Shown: positions 1-4,534 of the stretch, in pieces
Layout of the letters: each line of letters opens with the position of its first letter
Position numbering within the stretch: position 1 is the first letter of the stretch
NCBI GenBank assembly: GCA_905208455.1
Contig: CAJLPK010000071.1
Coordinates: forward strand, 1 to 8,605
Direction of reading: 5' to 3'
DNA length: 8,605 nucleotides
Source: an uncultured Bacillota bacterium
Lineage (GTDB): Bacteria; Bacillota; Clostridia; Christensenellales; QAND01
Translations under genes and position numbers: made by a program
The notes under the pieces: generated by a model
The model's input: only the letters and a program-made list of their open reading frames with translations
Told to the model about the DNA's origin: nothing
The model's database searches: none

Positions 1-320
1 AGCAGCATCGACAGCCCCGCCAGCACGCCCAGCGCCGAGCGAAACAGCCGCCGGGCCTTTTGCCTGTCCCCCGCGCCCAGCGCGCGCCCCGCCGCGCTCA
101 TCGTGCCGGTGCACAGCACCATGCTGAGGCCGATGACGGTCTGGTAATACGGGTTGGCGATGTTGACGCTTGCCATGGCCCCCGCCCCTGCAAACTGCCC
201 TATGAAAATGCCGTCGACAATGCTCTGTATGCCGTCCAGCACCATGGCGGCCATGGCAGGCAGCACGTATTGCAGATACAGCCGCGGCAGCTTTTCCGTA
301 ATCAGCCGATTGGTTTCCAT
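1..320 (-). CDS. MATE-family multidrug/organic cation efflux transporter, N-terminal part (runs off left edge)
   Basis: An integral membrane antiporter of the MATE family exports cationic drugs or metabolites using a Na+ or H+ gradient. Only the first 106 residues are in the window. They begin METNRLITEKLPRLYLQYVL and contain two hydrophobic segments (about residues 17-40 and 48-75), with the MATE-typical first-helix pattern 'LPAM...SIVDGIFIGQ' (about 20-42) and the loop 'AGRALGAGDRQKARRLF' (77-93), which matches the conserved cytosolic loop after helix 2. The ATG at 318-320 is preceded by AGAGGAGAACGC, a good ribosome site with about 6 nt spacing. The gene is alone behind its own promoter, a structured leader and an intrinsic terminator, so expression is probably conditional. 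The IVDxIFIG pattern points to the MepA/DinF-like side of the family; the substrate cannot be read from the sequence. Confidence 0.92.
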   Translation of the reverse strand, partial: METNRLITEKLPRLYLQYVLPAMAAMVLDGIQSIVDGIFIGQFAGAGAMASVNIANPYYQTVIGLSMVLCTGTMSAAGRALGAGDRQKARRLFRSALGVLAGLSML

Positions 321-443
321 GCGTTCTCCTCTCTCTATAAACGCTTTTCCCGCCACGCCCGAGCCCCCAGCGCAAGGCAAGCCTTTTTTGCGCAATGCGC
401 ACAAGAAAAGCTCTCCCGCGCGCAGCTTAGGGGCCGCCGGCTT

Positions 444-471
444 AAAAAAAAGAGCCCGTAGGCTCTTTTTT
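444..471 (-). terminator. Intrinsic terminator in the 5' leader of the MATE gene (attenuator)
   Basis: On the minus strand the RNA reads AAAAAAGAGCC, then the loop UACG, then GGCUCUUUUUUUU. This is an 11-bp stem capped by a C(UACG)G tetraloop of the very stable UNCG type and followed by an uninterrupted U tract. It lies about 95 nt downstream of the predicted transcription start and about 125 nt before the MATE start codon. No gene ends just upstream of it in the same transcript, so it serves as an attenuator rather than an end-of-gene terminator. The A/T-rich arms would let it work weakly on the plus strand too, but the UNCG loop forms only in the minus-strand RNA. Confidence 0.85.
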
Positions 472-482
472 CAGACATAACA

Positions 483-554
483 ACACGCCTTGTAAGGCTG
501 AGGAACGCCTTTGATTTGTATTGTAAGGGGTACAAACTTGTGGCCAAGGCGTGT
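483..554 (-). promoter_or_regulatory. Three-way-junction leader RNA, candidate riboswitch aptamer for the MATE gene
   Basis: Minus-strand RNA folds by inspection into a closed three-way junction. P1 is a perfect 10-bp stem ACACGCCUUG/CAAGGCGUGU (545-554 with 483-492). P2 is UUUGUA/UACAAA (531-536 with 515-520) with the 10-nt loop CCCCUUACAA. P3 is AAGGC/GCCUU (507-511 with 494-498) with loop GUUCCUCA. Junction strands are GCCACAAG, UCA and A. The element starts about 11 nt after the predicted transcription start and ends about 11 nt before the attenuator hairpin. It also has an alternative fold: the two AAGGCGU copies and the two GCCUU copies can swap partners, giving P1-5'/P3-5' and P3-3'/P1-3' hairpins. 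Function as a ligand sensor is inferred from this layout. Guanidine-IV (mepA motif) is the known class with the best genomic-context match, but I cannot confirm its consensus here. Confidence 0.65.
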
Positions 555-570
555 ATTTGTATGTGTATAC

Positions 571-599
571 AGCATACTACCTTTCCCTCCACTTGTCAA
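571..599 (-). promoter_or_regulatory. Sigma-A promoter for the MATE leader transcript
   Basis: The minus strand carries a perfect -35 hexamer TTGACA (594-599), a 17-bp spacer and the -10 hexamer TATGCT (571-576). The predicted start of transcription is near position 564-565. The resulting leader of about 245 nt before the MATE start codon is unusually long and contains the three-way junction and the attenuator. The promoter overlaps the last codons of a weak small ORF. Confidence 0.85.
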
Positions 600-723
600 T
601 ATGCGCCCGCTCTTTTTTTGTCAGCGGCCCCGCGCCGCTCAGCGCCCTTTGCAGCGCCAGCCGGGGCGCATCCCGGCAATCCCCGCCCAGCAGATGCCCC
701 GGCTCATCGTCAAACCGGCGCAT
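577..723 (-). CDS. Possible 48-residue small protein, unrecognised
   Basis: A minus-strand ATG ORF starts MRRFDDEPGHLLGGDCRDAP and ends KKERAHIDKWRERY just before the MATE promoter -10 box. For: third codon positions are mostly G/C, as in the neighbouring genes; the product is polar and charged with a protein-like C-terminal helix; and it fills the gap after the DeoR gene on the same strand. Against: the purine-rich AGAGGG abuts the ATG with no spacing, so initiation is poor. An in-frame GTG lies 8 codons earlier, and an in-frame TGA stands two codons before that GTG. It could also be the tail of a decayed gene, since the frame continuous with DeoR also stays open with a hydrophobic stretch up to this point. 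No function is suggested. Confidence 0.3.
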   Translation of the reverse strand: MRRFDDEPGHLLGGDCRDAPRLALQRALSGAGPLTKKERAHIDKWRER

Positions 724-844
724 CCCTCTGCCCGGCGCGTGCACCCGTCAAACCGTCCCGGCAGCACAGCGCCGCCAAAAGCGCCCATGTCAAAGGCCAT
801 GCGCCGCAGCAGCACAGCCCCCCGGCCTTGGTGGTATTTGCGTT

Positions 845-1618
845 TTATTGCGGCTTGGCCGTGATGACCCGGATGCCCTCCATCGCCTCGGCCCAGCCCT
901 CCGGCAGCGCCGCGTCGGTGATCAGCGCTGCGATTTCCGCCGGCGCCGCCACAGTCAGGTGCCCCAGGCGGGTAAACTTGGTATGGTCGCATAGCAGGAT
1001 CAGCTGCTCCGCCCGCTCTATCATACAGCGCTGCATCGCCGTTTCCTGCTCGTTTCCGTTGACCGCGCCCGCCCCCGGCCGAAAGCCCCTGGGCGATATG
1101 AACGCCTTGTTCGCCCGGTAGGCCCGGCAGCTCTTTTCCGCCAGGCTGCCCACCAGCGTCAGGCTTTCCCGGCGCAGCTGCCCGCCGGTAGAAATCACCG
1201 TCAGCCCTTCCTCCTCGCCCAGCTGGCTCACCAGGTACGCCGAATTGGTAATGACCGTGACCCCCTCCTTGCCCTTGAGCGCTTCGCCCATATACATACA
1301 CGTGCTGGAAGCGTCCATAAAGATGGTGTCCCCCGGCCGCACCTGGTCGGCAGCCGCCCGCCCGATGGCCTTTTTGCCCGGCACGTTGAACCGCTGGCGG
1401 ATGCCGTAGCGCATATCTCCCGCCTTATCCTCATGCCCCTTGGCCAGCACCGCGCCGCCATGGGTACGCTGGGCCAAGCCCTCCGCCTCCAGCTCGTTTA
1501 GGTCGCGGCGGATGGTTTCCTTGGTCACGCCCAGCGCCTCCGCCAAGGCGGATACATTGACCCGCCCGCGTTCCAAAATCCAGGTGGCAATGGCATTTTT
1601 TCTTTCTATATTAAACAT
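845..1618 (-). CDS. DeoR/GlpR-family transcriptional regulator
   Basis: A 257-residue DNA-binding repressor of the DeoR family; members usually sense a phosphorylated sugar or sugar derivative. The N-terminal winged helix-turn-helix covers about residues 1-57, with the diagnostic 'VTKETIRRDLNELE' recognition region (31-44) and 'RTHGGAVL' (51-58). The C-terminal sensor domain (about 75-235) has the DASST phosphate-binding type motif (102-106), 'VITNS', 'STGGQLRRESLTLVG' and 'LLCDHTKFTR' (208-217, where relatives usually read DSSKFG). The ATG at 1616-1618 is preferred over an in-frame ATG at 1643-1645. The latter lies upstream of the predicted transcription start, while the former has AAGGGGAG about 11 nt upstream. 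No sugar gene accompanies it in the window, so its regulon is unknown; it probably represses itself. Confidence 0.93.
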   Translation of the reverse strand: MFNIERKNAIATWILERGRVNVSALAEALGVTKETIRRDLNELEAEGLAQRTHGGAVLAKGHEDKAGDMRYGIRQRFNVPGKKAIGRAAADQVRPGDTIFMDASSTCMYMGEALKGKEGVTVITNSAYLVSQLGEEEGLTVISTGGQLRRESLTLVGSLAEKSCRAYRANKAFISPRGFRPGAGAVNGNEQETAMQRCMIERAEQLILLCDHTKFTRLGHLTVAAPAEIAALITDAALPEGWAEAMEGIRVITAKPQ

Positions 1619-1647
1619 TTGCGCGCTTTCTCCCCTTAAACCCATTC

Positions 1648-1676
1648 AGTATACCATAATTTTTTGTTTGTGACAT
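1648..1676 (-). promoter_or_regulatory. Promoter of the DeoR-family gene
   Basis: On the minus strand the -35 element ATGTCA (1671-1676, 4 of 6 matches to TTGACA) is followed by 17 bp and the -10 element TATACT (1648-1653). Transcription would start near 1641, giving a leader of about 23 nt that carries the AAGGGGAG ribosome site. This excludes the upstream in-frame ATG as the start codon. Confidence 0.7.
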
Positions 1677-1692
1677 TCTCTCTTTGTTTATG
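1663..1692. promoter_or_regulatory. Candidate DeoR-type operator: two TTTGTTTRTG direct repeats
   Basis: Plus-strand TTTGTTTGTG (1663-1672) and TTTGTTTATG (1683-1692) match at 9 of 10 positions. They start exactly 20 bp apart, about two helical turns, so both face the same side of the DNA. They cover and flank the -35 box of the DeoR-family promoter. T/G-rich direct repeats of this kind are typical of several DeoR-family operators in Firmicutes (LacR- and FruR-like). Autorepression is inferred. Confidence 0.55.
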
Positions 1693-2104
1693 CCCGTTCC
1701 CCTTTGCCCCTATGCCCGGTTGGCAGACGCGCCTGTTTTCTATGCGCTGAAATAAAAGGAATTTTTGCCAAAGCCGGCGATGCTATATCGTCCGTTTGCG
1801 CCTTTTGCCGAACCCCCCTCGGGCCGCCGGACCCTGCTGCCCTGACACGGCCCCATGGCCCGGCGCATCGCGGTGCGCAACCCGAACGCCCTTGTCAACC
1901 CTGCCTACGACTCCCAAACCGTGGCCTGTGCCCGTCCCTCTCTCGATTGGGTCAAGCGCCCCCAAGGGGGCGTTTTTCTTTCCCCATGCTGCCCGCCGGG
2001 CGCAAGCCATCCGCGCTTTTCTCCCTTTCCCCGCCGCGAGACTCCTCTGCGCCTTCCCGTCCTATCCTCCTGGCCGGCCATGCCCCGCCTGCCCGGCGCA
2101 AAAC
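1693..2104. other. Gene-poor intergenic stretch, possible small RNA on the plus strand
   Basis: No ORF here has a convincing start, codon pattern or recognisable motif; open frames on both strands are GC-driven shadows. The one structured item is a plus-strand intrinsic terminator at 1957-1977 with no gene before it. A weak extended -10 (TGC followed by TATATC, 1784-1789) lies upstream without a good -35, so a transcript of roughly 180 nt is conceivable. It would contain local hairpins such as GCGCA/TGCGC (1863-1867 with 1874-1878) and CGGGCC/GGCCCG (1820-1825 with 1857-1862). I see no signature of tmRNA, RNase P RNA, SRP RNA or 6S RNA. Confidence 0.3.
1957..1977 (+). terminator. Orphan plus-strand intrinsic terminator
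   Basis: The palindrome CGCCCCC-AA-GGGGGCG (effective loop CAAG or wider) is followed directly by TTTTT on the plus strand. No plus-strand gene ends upstream of it in the window. It either ends an unannotated small RNA or blocks antisense transcription towards the lipoprotein gene. Confidence 0.6.
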
Positions 2105-2138
2105 AAAAAAGACAGATCTGCTGCAATCTGTCTTTTTT
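2105..2138. terminator. Bidirectional intrinsic terminator downstream of the lipoprotein gene
   Basis: AAAAAA, then GACAGAT (2111-2117), an 8-nt loop, ATCTGTC (2126-2132) and TTTTTT. The arms are perfect and flanked by A and T tracts on both sides, so it can act in both directions. In the minus direction it lies about 110 nt after the lipoprotein stop codon; in the plus direction it would back up the orphan terminator. Confidence 0.8.
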
Positions 2139-2150
2139 GTCTCATGGTAT

Positions 2151-2171
2151 ATATAAAGCGGCTTGCGCCGC
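2151..2171 (-). terminator. Weak hairpin after the lipoprotein gene, possible first terminator
   Basis: Minus-strand RNA forms GCGGC-GCAA-GCCGC, a 5-bp GC stem with a GNRA tetraloop (2158-2171), followed by UUUAUAU. The tail is interrupted by A, so termination would be inefficient. It lies between the lipoprotein stop and the stronger bidirectional terminator. Confidence 0.4.
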
Positions 2172-2194
2172 AGTCGGGGGACTTTTCTTTATGG

Positions 2195-2220
2195 CTGTAT
2201 CATACCGCGCCTTTGTGGCA
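2195..2220. repeat. Imperfect 26-bp direct repeat, copy 1 (downstream of the lipoprotein gene)
   Basis: This copy contains TGTATCATACCGC and ends TTTGTGGCA. It matches copy 2 at 3380-3405 at 22 of 26 positions in the same orientation. The shared core GTATCATAC is itself a short palindrome. The similarity stops abruptly on both sides. Confidence 0.6.
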
Positions 2221-2247
2221 GCGGTTTGTCCCTGCTATGAACCTTCG

Positions 2248-3348
2248 TTACGGCGTTTTGGCGTTTGTCTCCGTTTCCTCCGCCGGCACGGTCTCCACGC
2301 TGCTCAGGCTGTCGTATTCGATGGCCCCCTGCATGGCCTCCTCGCTGCACAGGATCAGCCGCCCGCCATTTTGCCCGCTGCTGCCCCACTGGCCGGCTGC
2401 CGCCTTCACCGCCACGCCTGAGCCGCCCTGCACCTCCGCGCTGTCCGTGATACAGACATACGCTTCGGTATTGGTGATATACAGCGCCGCGCCCTCGGCC
2501 GCCGTGACCCGCCCGCCGGATACCCACAGCTCTGCCATGCCGCCGTCCGCCTGCCCTGCCTCTTCCTCCGCTTGGAACACCAGCACACCCATCTCGCTGT
2601 CCCGGCTTTCCAGCGCCGTCTGCGTCAGAGAAAGGCTGTTTTGCCCCTCCAGCACCGCGCAGGCAGCGGCATAGGCTACCATCTCGCTGTCCGCCAAGGA
2701 AAGCGCGCCTCTCGAGTATACGCAGGGTGCATACGCCCCGCTGCTGTATCCCTGCACGCCGCTGGCCTGAATGGTGCCGCTGCCCGCGCCCGCATACAGC
2801 ATCGGGCTGTAAGCGCCCTCGGTCTGTATCGTTAAGTTTTGCGCCAGCACGCAGCCGTTTGCCGTGGCCAGCACCCCGGCGGACGCCTCCTGCCGCGTGG
2901 TGATGGCGGTATCAGAAACCACCACGCAGGCGTTGTCCCCGACCGCCGCCAGCGCCGCCGCGCCCGCGCCGTCCGTCTCTATCGTGCAGTTTTCCAGCAC
3001 CAGGTTGCCGCCGCTCTGCGCCACCAGCGCCGCGTTACCCCCTTCTGCTGCCGCGCTGCCCGCCGTGCCGCCCGTTTTGGTGATGGTGCAGTTCCTCAGC
3101 ACCACGCTGCCCCCGTTTTTCACGACGAGCACGCTCTGGCCCGCCTCCTCGGCAGACAGCACCTGCCCCTCCAGCGTCAGGCTGTCGCCGTCCACCACGG
3201 TAACCGCCGCCAGCGCCTCCTCGGCCGCCGCTGTCCGGGCCGGGGCGGTCTGCTTTTCCGCCGCCTGCCCGCAGGAGGAAAGGGCCGCCGCAGCCACCGC
3301 GCACATACACAGCACCGCCAGCCTGCCTCCTGCATGTTTTGCCAGCAT
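2248..3348 (-). CDS. Secreted beta-helix lipoprotein, function unknown
   Basis: A 366-residue exported lipoprotein. It starts MLAKHAGGRLAVLCMCAVAA; the positive start and hydrophobic core lead to the lipobox LSSC (23-26), so Cys26 would be lipidated and the protein held on the outer face of the membrane. After a short linker, residues about 50-340 form serial rungs such as GGSVVLRNCTITKTGG (79-94), GGNLVLENCTIETDG (113-127) and 'NGCVLAQNLTIQTEG' (164-178). This pattern is typical of right-handed parallel beta-helix surface proteins (pectate-lyase-like fold). Eight cysteines recur along the mature helix (87, 121, 141, 166, 209, 230, 299, 334). The acidic tail (351-366) looks unstructured. The ATG is supported by AAAGGAGG with 7-nt spacing. 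No catalytic residues can be assigned; carbohydrate binding or adhesion is the usual guess for this fold and is only inference. Confidence 0.85.
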   Translation of the reverse strand: MLAKHAGGRLAVLCMCAVAAAALSSCGQAAEKQTAPARTAAAEEALAAVTVVDGDSLTLEGQVLSAEEAGQSVLVVKNGGSVVLRNCTITKTGGTAGSAAAEGGNAALVAQSGGNLVLENCTIETDGAGAAALAAVGDNACVVVSDTAITTRQEASAGVLATANGCVLAQNLTIQTEGAYSPMLYAGAGSGTIQASGVQGYSSGAYAPCVYSRGALSLADSEMVAYAAACAVLEGQNSLSLTQTALESRDSEMGVLVFQAEEEAGQADGGMAELWVSGGRVTAAEGAALYITNTEAYVCITDSAEVQGGSGVAVKAAAGQWGSSGQNGGRLILCSEEAMQGAIEYDSLSSVETVPAEETETNAKTP

Positions 3349-3368
3349 GGCCCTTCCTCCTTTCCGTC

Positions 3369-3389
3369 TTGTATCGTAGTTGTATCATA
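3369..3389. promoter_or_regulatory. Tandem TTGTATCRTA repeats upstream of the lipoprotein gene
   Basis: Plus-strand TTGTATCGTA (3369-3378) and TTGTATCATA (3380-3389) are direct repeats 11 bp apart, one helical turn, starting about 21 bp upstream of the start codon. They probably lie in or next to the promoter, although I cannot fit a good sigma-A -35/-10 pair: TATGAT is present on the minus strand without a proper -35. A regulator binding site is likely but not proven. Confidence 0.4.
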
Positions 3390-3405
3390 CCGCCGCATTG
3401 TGGCA
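3380..3405. repeat. Imperfect 26-bp direct repeat, copy 2 (upstream of the lipoprotein gene)
   Basis: It shares TGTATCATACCGC and the ending TTGTGGCA with copy 1 at 2195-2220 (22 of 26 identical). Together the two copies bracket the single lipoprotein gene. This copy also overlaps the second unit of the tandem TTGTATCRTA pair, so one copy may be regulatory and the other a remnant of duplication. Confidence 0.6.
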
Positions 3406-3510
3406 AAAGATGGGCTTTTCTATGTGCTTGTTTCCCACTTTTTCGGCATTTTCATCGGTTTGCCCTGCCATCCGTTCCACCCTCCCCCTCCTTTCGGCCT
3501 TTTCCCTGCC

Positions 3511-3540
3511 AAAAAAGGCCGGGGACGTCTCCCCGGCCTT
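3511..3540 (-). terminator. Intrinsic terminator of the radical SAM gene
   Basis: On the minus strand AAGGCCGGGG and CCCCGGCCTT form a perfect 10-bp GC-rich stem with a 6-nt loop (AGACGT), followed by TTTT beyond the stem. The stem begins 14 nt after the radical SAM stop codon. It separates that gene from the lipoprotein gene, which therefore needs its own promoter. Confidence 0.9.
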
Positions 3541-3553
3541 GGCGCTGCACGGC

Positions 3554-4441
3554 TCATACCCCTGTTAAATCAAACGCCGGGGTATAGCGCGTACTTGCGG
3601 CGCTGCGCGCCTGCCCGCACCCCTCAAAGCCAAGCTGCACGGCATACTCACGCACGCTGTCTATTTCAAAATCCGTCACCCGCCGGTCGATTTCCTTATA
3701 CGCCGCCGCGCGGTAGCAGGGCGTGTATTGGCTCATCAGGCTCAACAGGATGCGCTTCGGCGGCACAAGCCGGCTCAGCGCCTCCAGCACCGCCATCGAA
3801 TCCTTGCGGCAGCCGGGCAGCAGCAGGTGGCGCACCATCAGCCCTCTTTGCAAAACGCCGCTTTCCCCCCACTGCACCGGCCCTGCCTGGCGGTACATCT
3901 CCTGCACAGCCGCCTGCGCCACCTCAAAATAATCCGCCGCCCCGCTGTACCTTGCCGCCAGCGCCGCGTCCTTATACTTGAGATCCGGCAGGTAAATCTC
4001 CACCAGCCCTTCCATCATCCTCAGCGCTTCCAGGCTGTCATAGCCGCCGGAATTGTACACCACCGGGATGCGCAGGCGGGGCTTGGCCCGCTCCAGCGCC
4101 CGGGCAATCTGCGGGGCAAAGTGCGTCGGGCTTACCAGATCCAGCGTTTGGGCGCCCTCGTCCTGCAGCCGCAAAAAAATCTCCGCTAGCCGCGCCGTGC
4201 TGATTGCCCGGCCAAAGCCGCCCTGGCTGATTTCCGCGTTTTGGCAAAATACGCAGTGCAGCGCGCAGCCGGAAAAAAAGACCGCGCCCGCCCCGCGCGC
4301 TCCGCAAAGGCAGGGCTCCTCGCCGGTATGCAGCGCCGCCCGCGCCACCTGTATGCGCGCGCCCATGCCGCATTGGCCCCGGCCCGTTGTCCTGTCCGCC
4401 CCGCACCGCCGGGGGCACAGCGTGCAGCCTGTTTTTTGCAT
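3554..4441 (-). CDS. PflX-like radical SAM protein (pyruvate formate-lyase-activating enzyme homologue, COG1313 type)
   Basis: A 295-residue cytosolic iron-sulfur protein that would cleave S-adenosylmethionine to a 5'-deoxyadenosyl radical. The cluster motif CxxxCxxC is seen as CALHCVFCQN (59-68). An N-terminal cysteine set, C6-x2-C9-x3-C13-x10-C24 ('CTLCPRRCGAD...GQCG'), is characteristic of the PflX subgroup and could hold another cluster or metal. Also typical are 'YNSGGYDSLE', 'YLPDLKYKD' and 'LVRHLLLPG'-like stretches (here MVRHLLLPG). The substrate of this subgroup is not established, and no glycyl-radical enzyme sits next to it here. Of three possible in-frame ATGs (4480, 4447, 4441), the one at 4441 has AGGAGG at ideal 7-nt spacing, while 4447 has none. 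It is divergent from the aldehyde dehydrogenase and ends at its own terminator. Confidence 0.92.
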   Translation of the reverse strand: MQKTGCTLCPRRCGADRTTGRGQCGMGARIQVARAALHTGEEPCLCGARGAGAVFFSGCALHCVFCQNAEISQGGFGRAISTARLAEIFLRLQDEGAQTLDLVSPTHFAPQIARALERAKPRLRIPVVYNSGGYDSLEALRMMEGLVEIYLPDLKYKDAALAARYSGAADYFEVAQAAVQEMYRQAGPVQWGESGVLQRGLMVRHLLLPGCRKDSMAVLEALSRLVPPKRILLSLMSQYTPCYRAAAYKEIDRRVTDFEIDSVREYAVQLGFEGCGQARSAASTRYTPAFDLTGV

Positions 4442-4468
4442 GCCCATCCCTCCTGTTTTCTGCGCCCT

Positions 4469-4477
4469 ATCATAGCA
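4469..4477 (-). promoter_or_regulatory. Extended -10 promoter of the radical SAM gene
   Basis: Minus-strand TGC followed by TATGAT (TATGAT at 4469-4474) forms an extended -10 element. No good -35 hexamer stands 16-18 bp upstream, which is tolerated by extended -10 promoters. Transcription would begin near 4462, leaving a leader of about 21 nt with the AGGAGGG ribosome site. Confidence 0.55.
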
Positions 4478-4480
4478 CAT

Positions 4481-4509
4481 TTGCGCGCCGTGCCGCCATA
4501 CGGTATACT
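4481..4509 (+). promoter_or_regulatory. Promoter of the aldehyde dehydrogenase gene
   Basis: Plus-strand TTGCGC (4481-4486, weak -35), a 17-bp spacer and TATACT (4504-4509). Transcription should start near 4516, so the untranslated leader is only about 19 nt and contains AAGGGGG. It is back to back with the extended -10 of the radical SAM gene; the two -10 boxes are 29 bp apart, so the two polymerases would compete or share control. Confidence 0.6.
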
Positions 4510-4534
4510 AAACGCACGCAAAGGGGGCGTTTTT

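Noticed and set aside
335..478. ORF beginning MSEKRAYGLFFL in the MATE leader, running through the terminator, as a leader peptide.
   Set aside because: Its ATG has no ribosome site, and its first codons are simply the terminator hairpin read through. It carries no regulatory codon run.
483..554. Purine-type riboswitch, because of the three-way junction.
   Set aside because: The J2/3 strand is only UCA, the loops lack the conserved kissing sequences, and the UAUA and UNUCUACC motifs are absent.
639..1301. 220-residue minus-strand ORF overlapping the regulator.
   Set aside because: It is an out-of-frame shadow of the DeoR gene, Gly/Arg/Ala rich, with no motif.
1619..1645. Nine-residue N-terminal extension of the DeoR protein (ATG at 1645).
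   Set aside because: That ATG lies upstream of the predicted transcription start and has no ribosome site; family members start at MFxxERxxxI.
1783..1980. 6S RNA, tmRNA, RNase P RNA or SRP RNA between DeoR and the lipoprotein.
   Set aside because: No conserved core of any of these could be found; only a terminator and local hairpins.
1796..2674. 292-residue plus-strand ORF.
   Set aside because: It runs across terminators and antisense into the lipoprotein gene; its composition is Pro/Ala/Ser-rich shadow.
2839..3981. 380-residue plus-strand ORF.
   Set aside because: It is antisense to two well-supported genes and the terminator between them; it has no ribosome site or motif.
4442..4480. Earlier ATG starts (4480, 4447) for the radical SAM protein.
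   Set aside because: 4480 lies upstream of the predicted transcription start, and 4447 abuts the ribosome site with no spacing; 4441 has ideal spacing.
4241..4534. N-terminal extension of the aldehyde dehydrogenase reading frame.
   Set aside because: It overlaps the divergent radical SAM gene and the promoter region, and the added sequence does not resemble ALDH.
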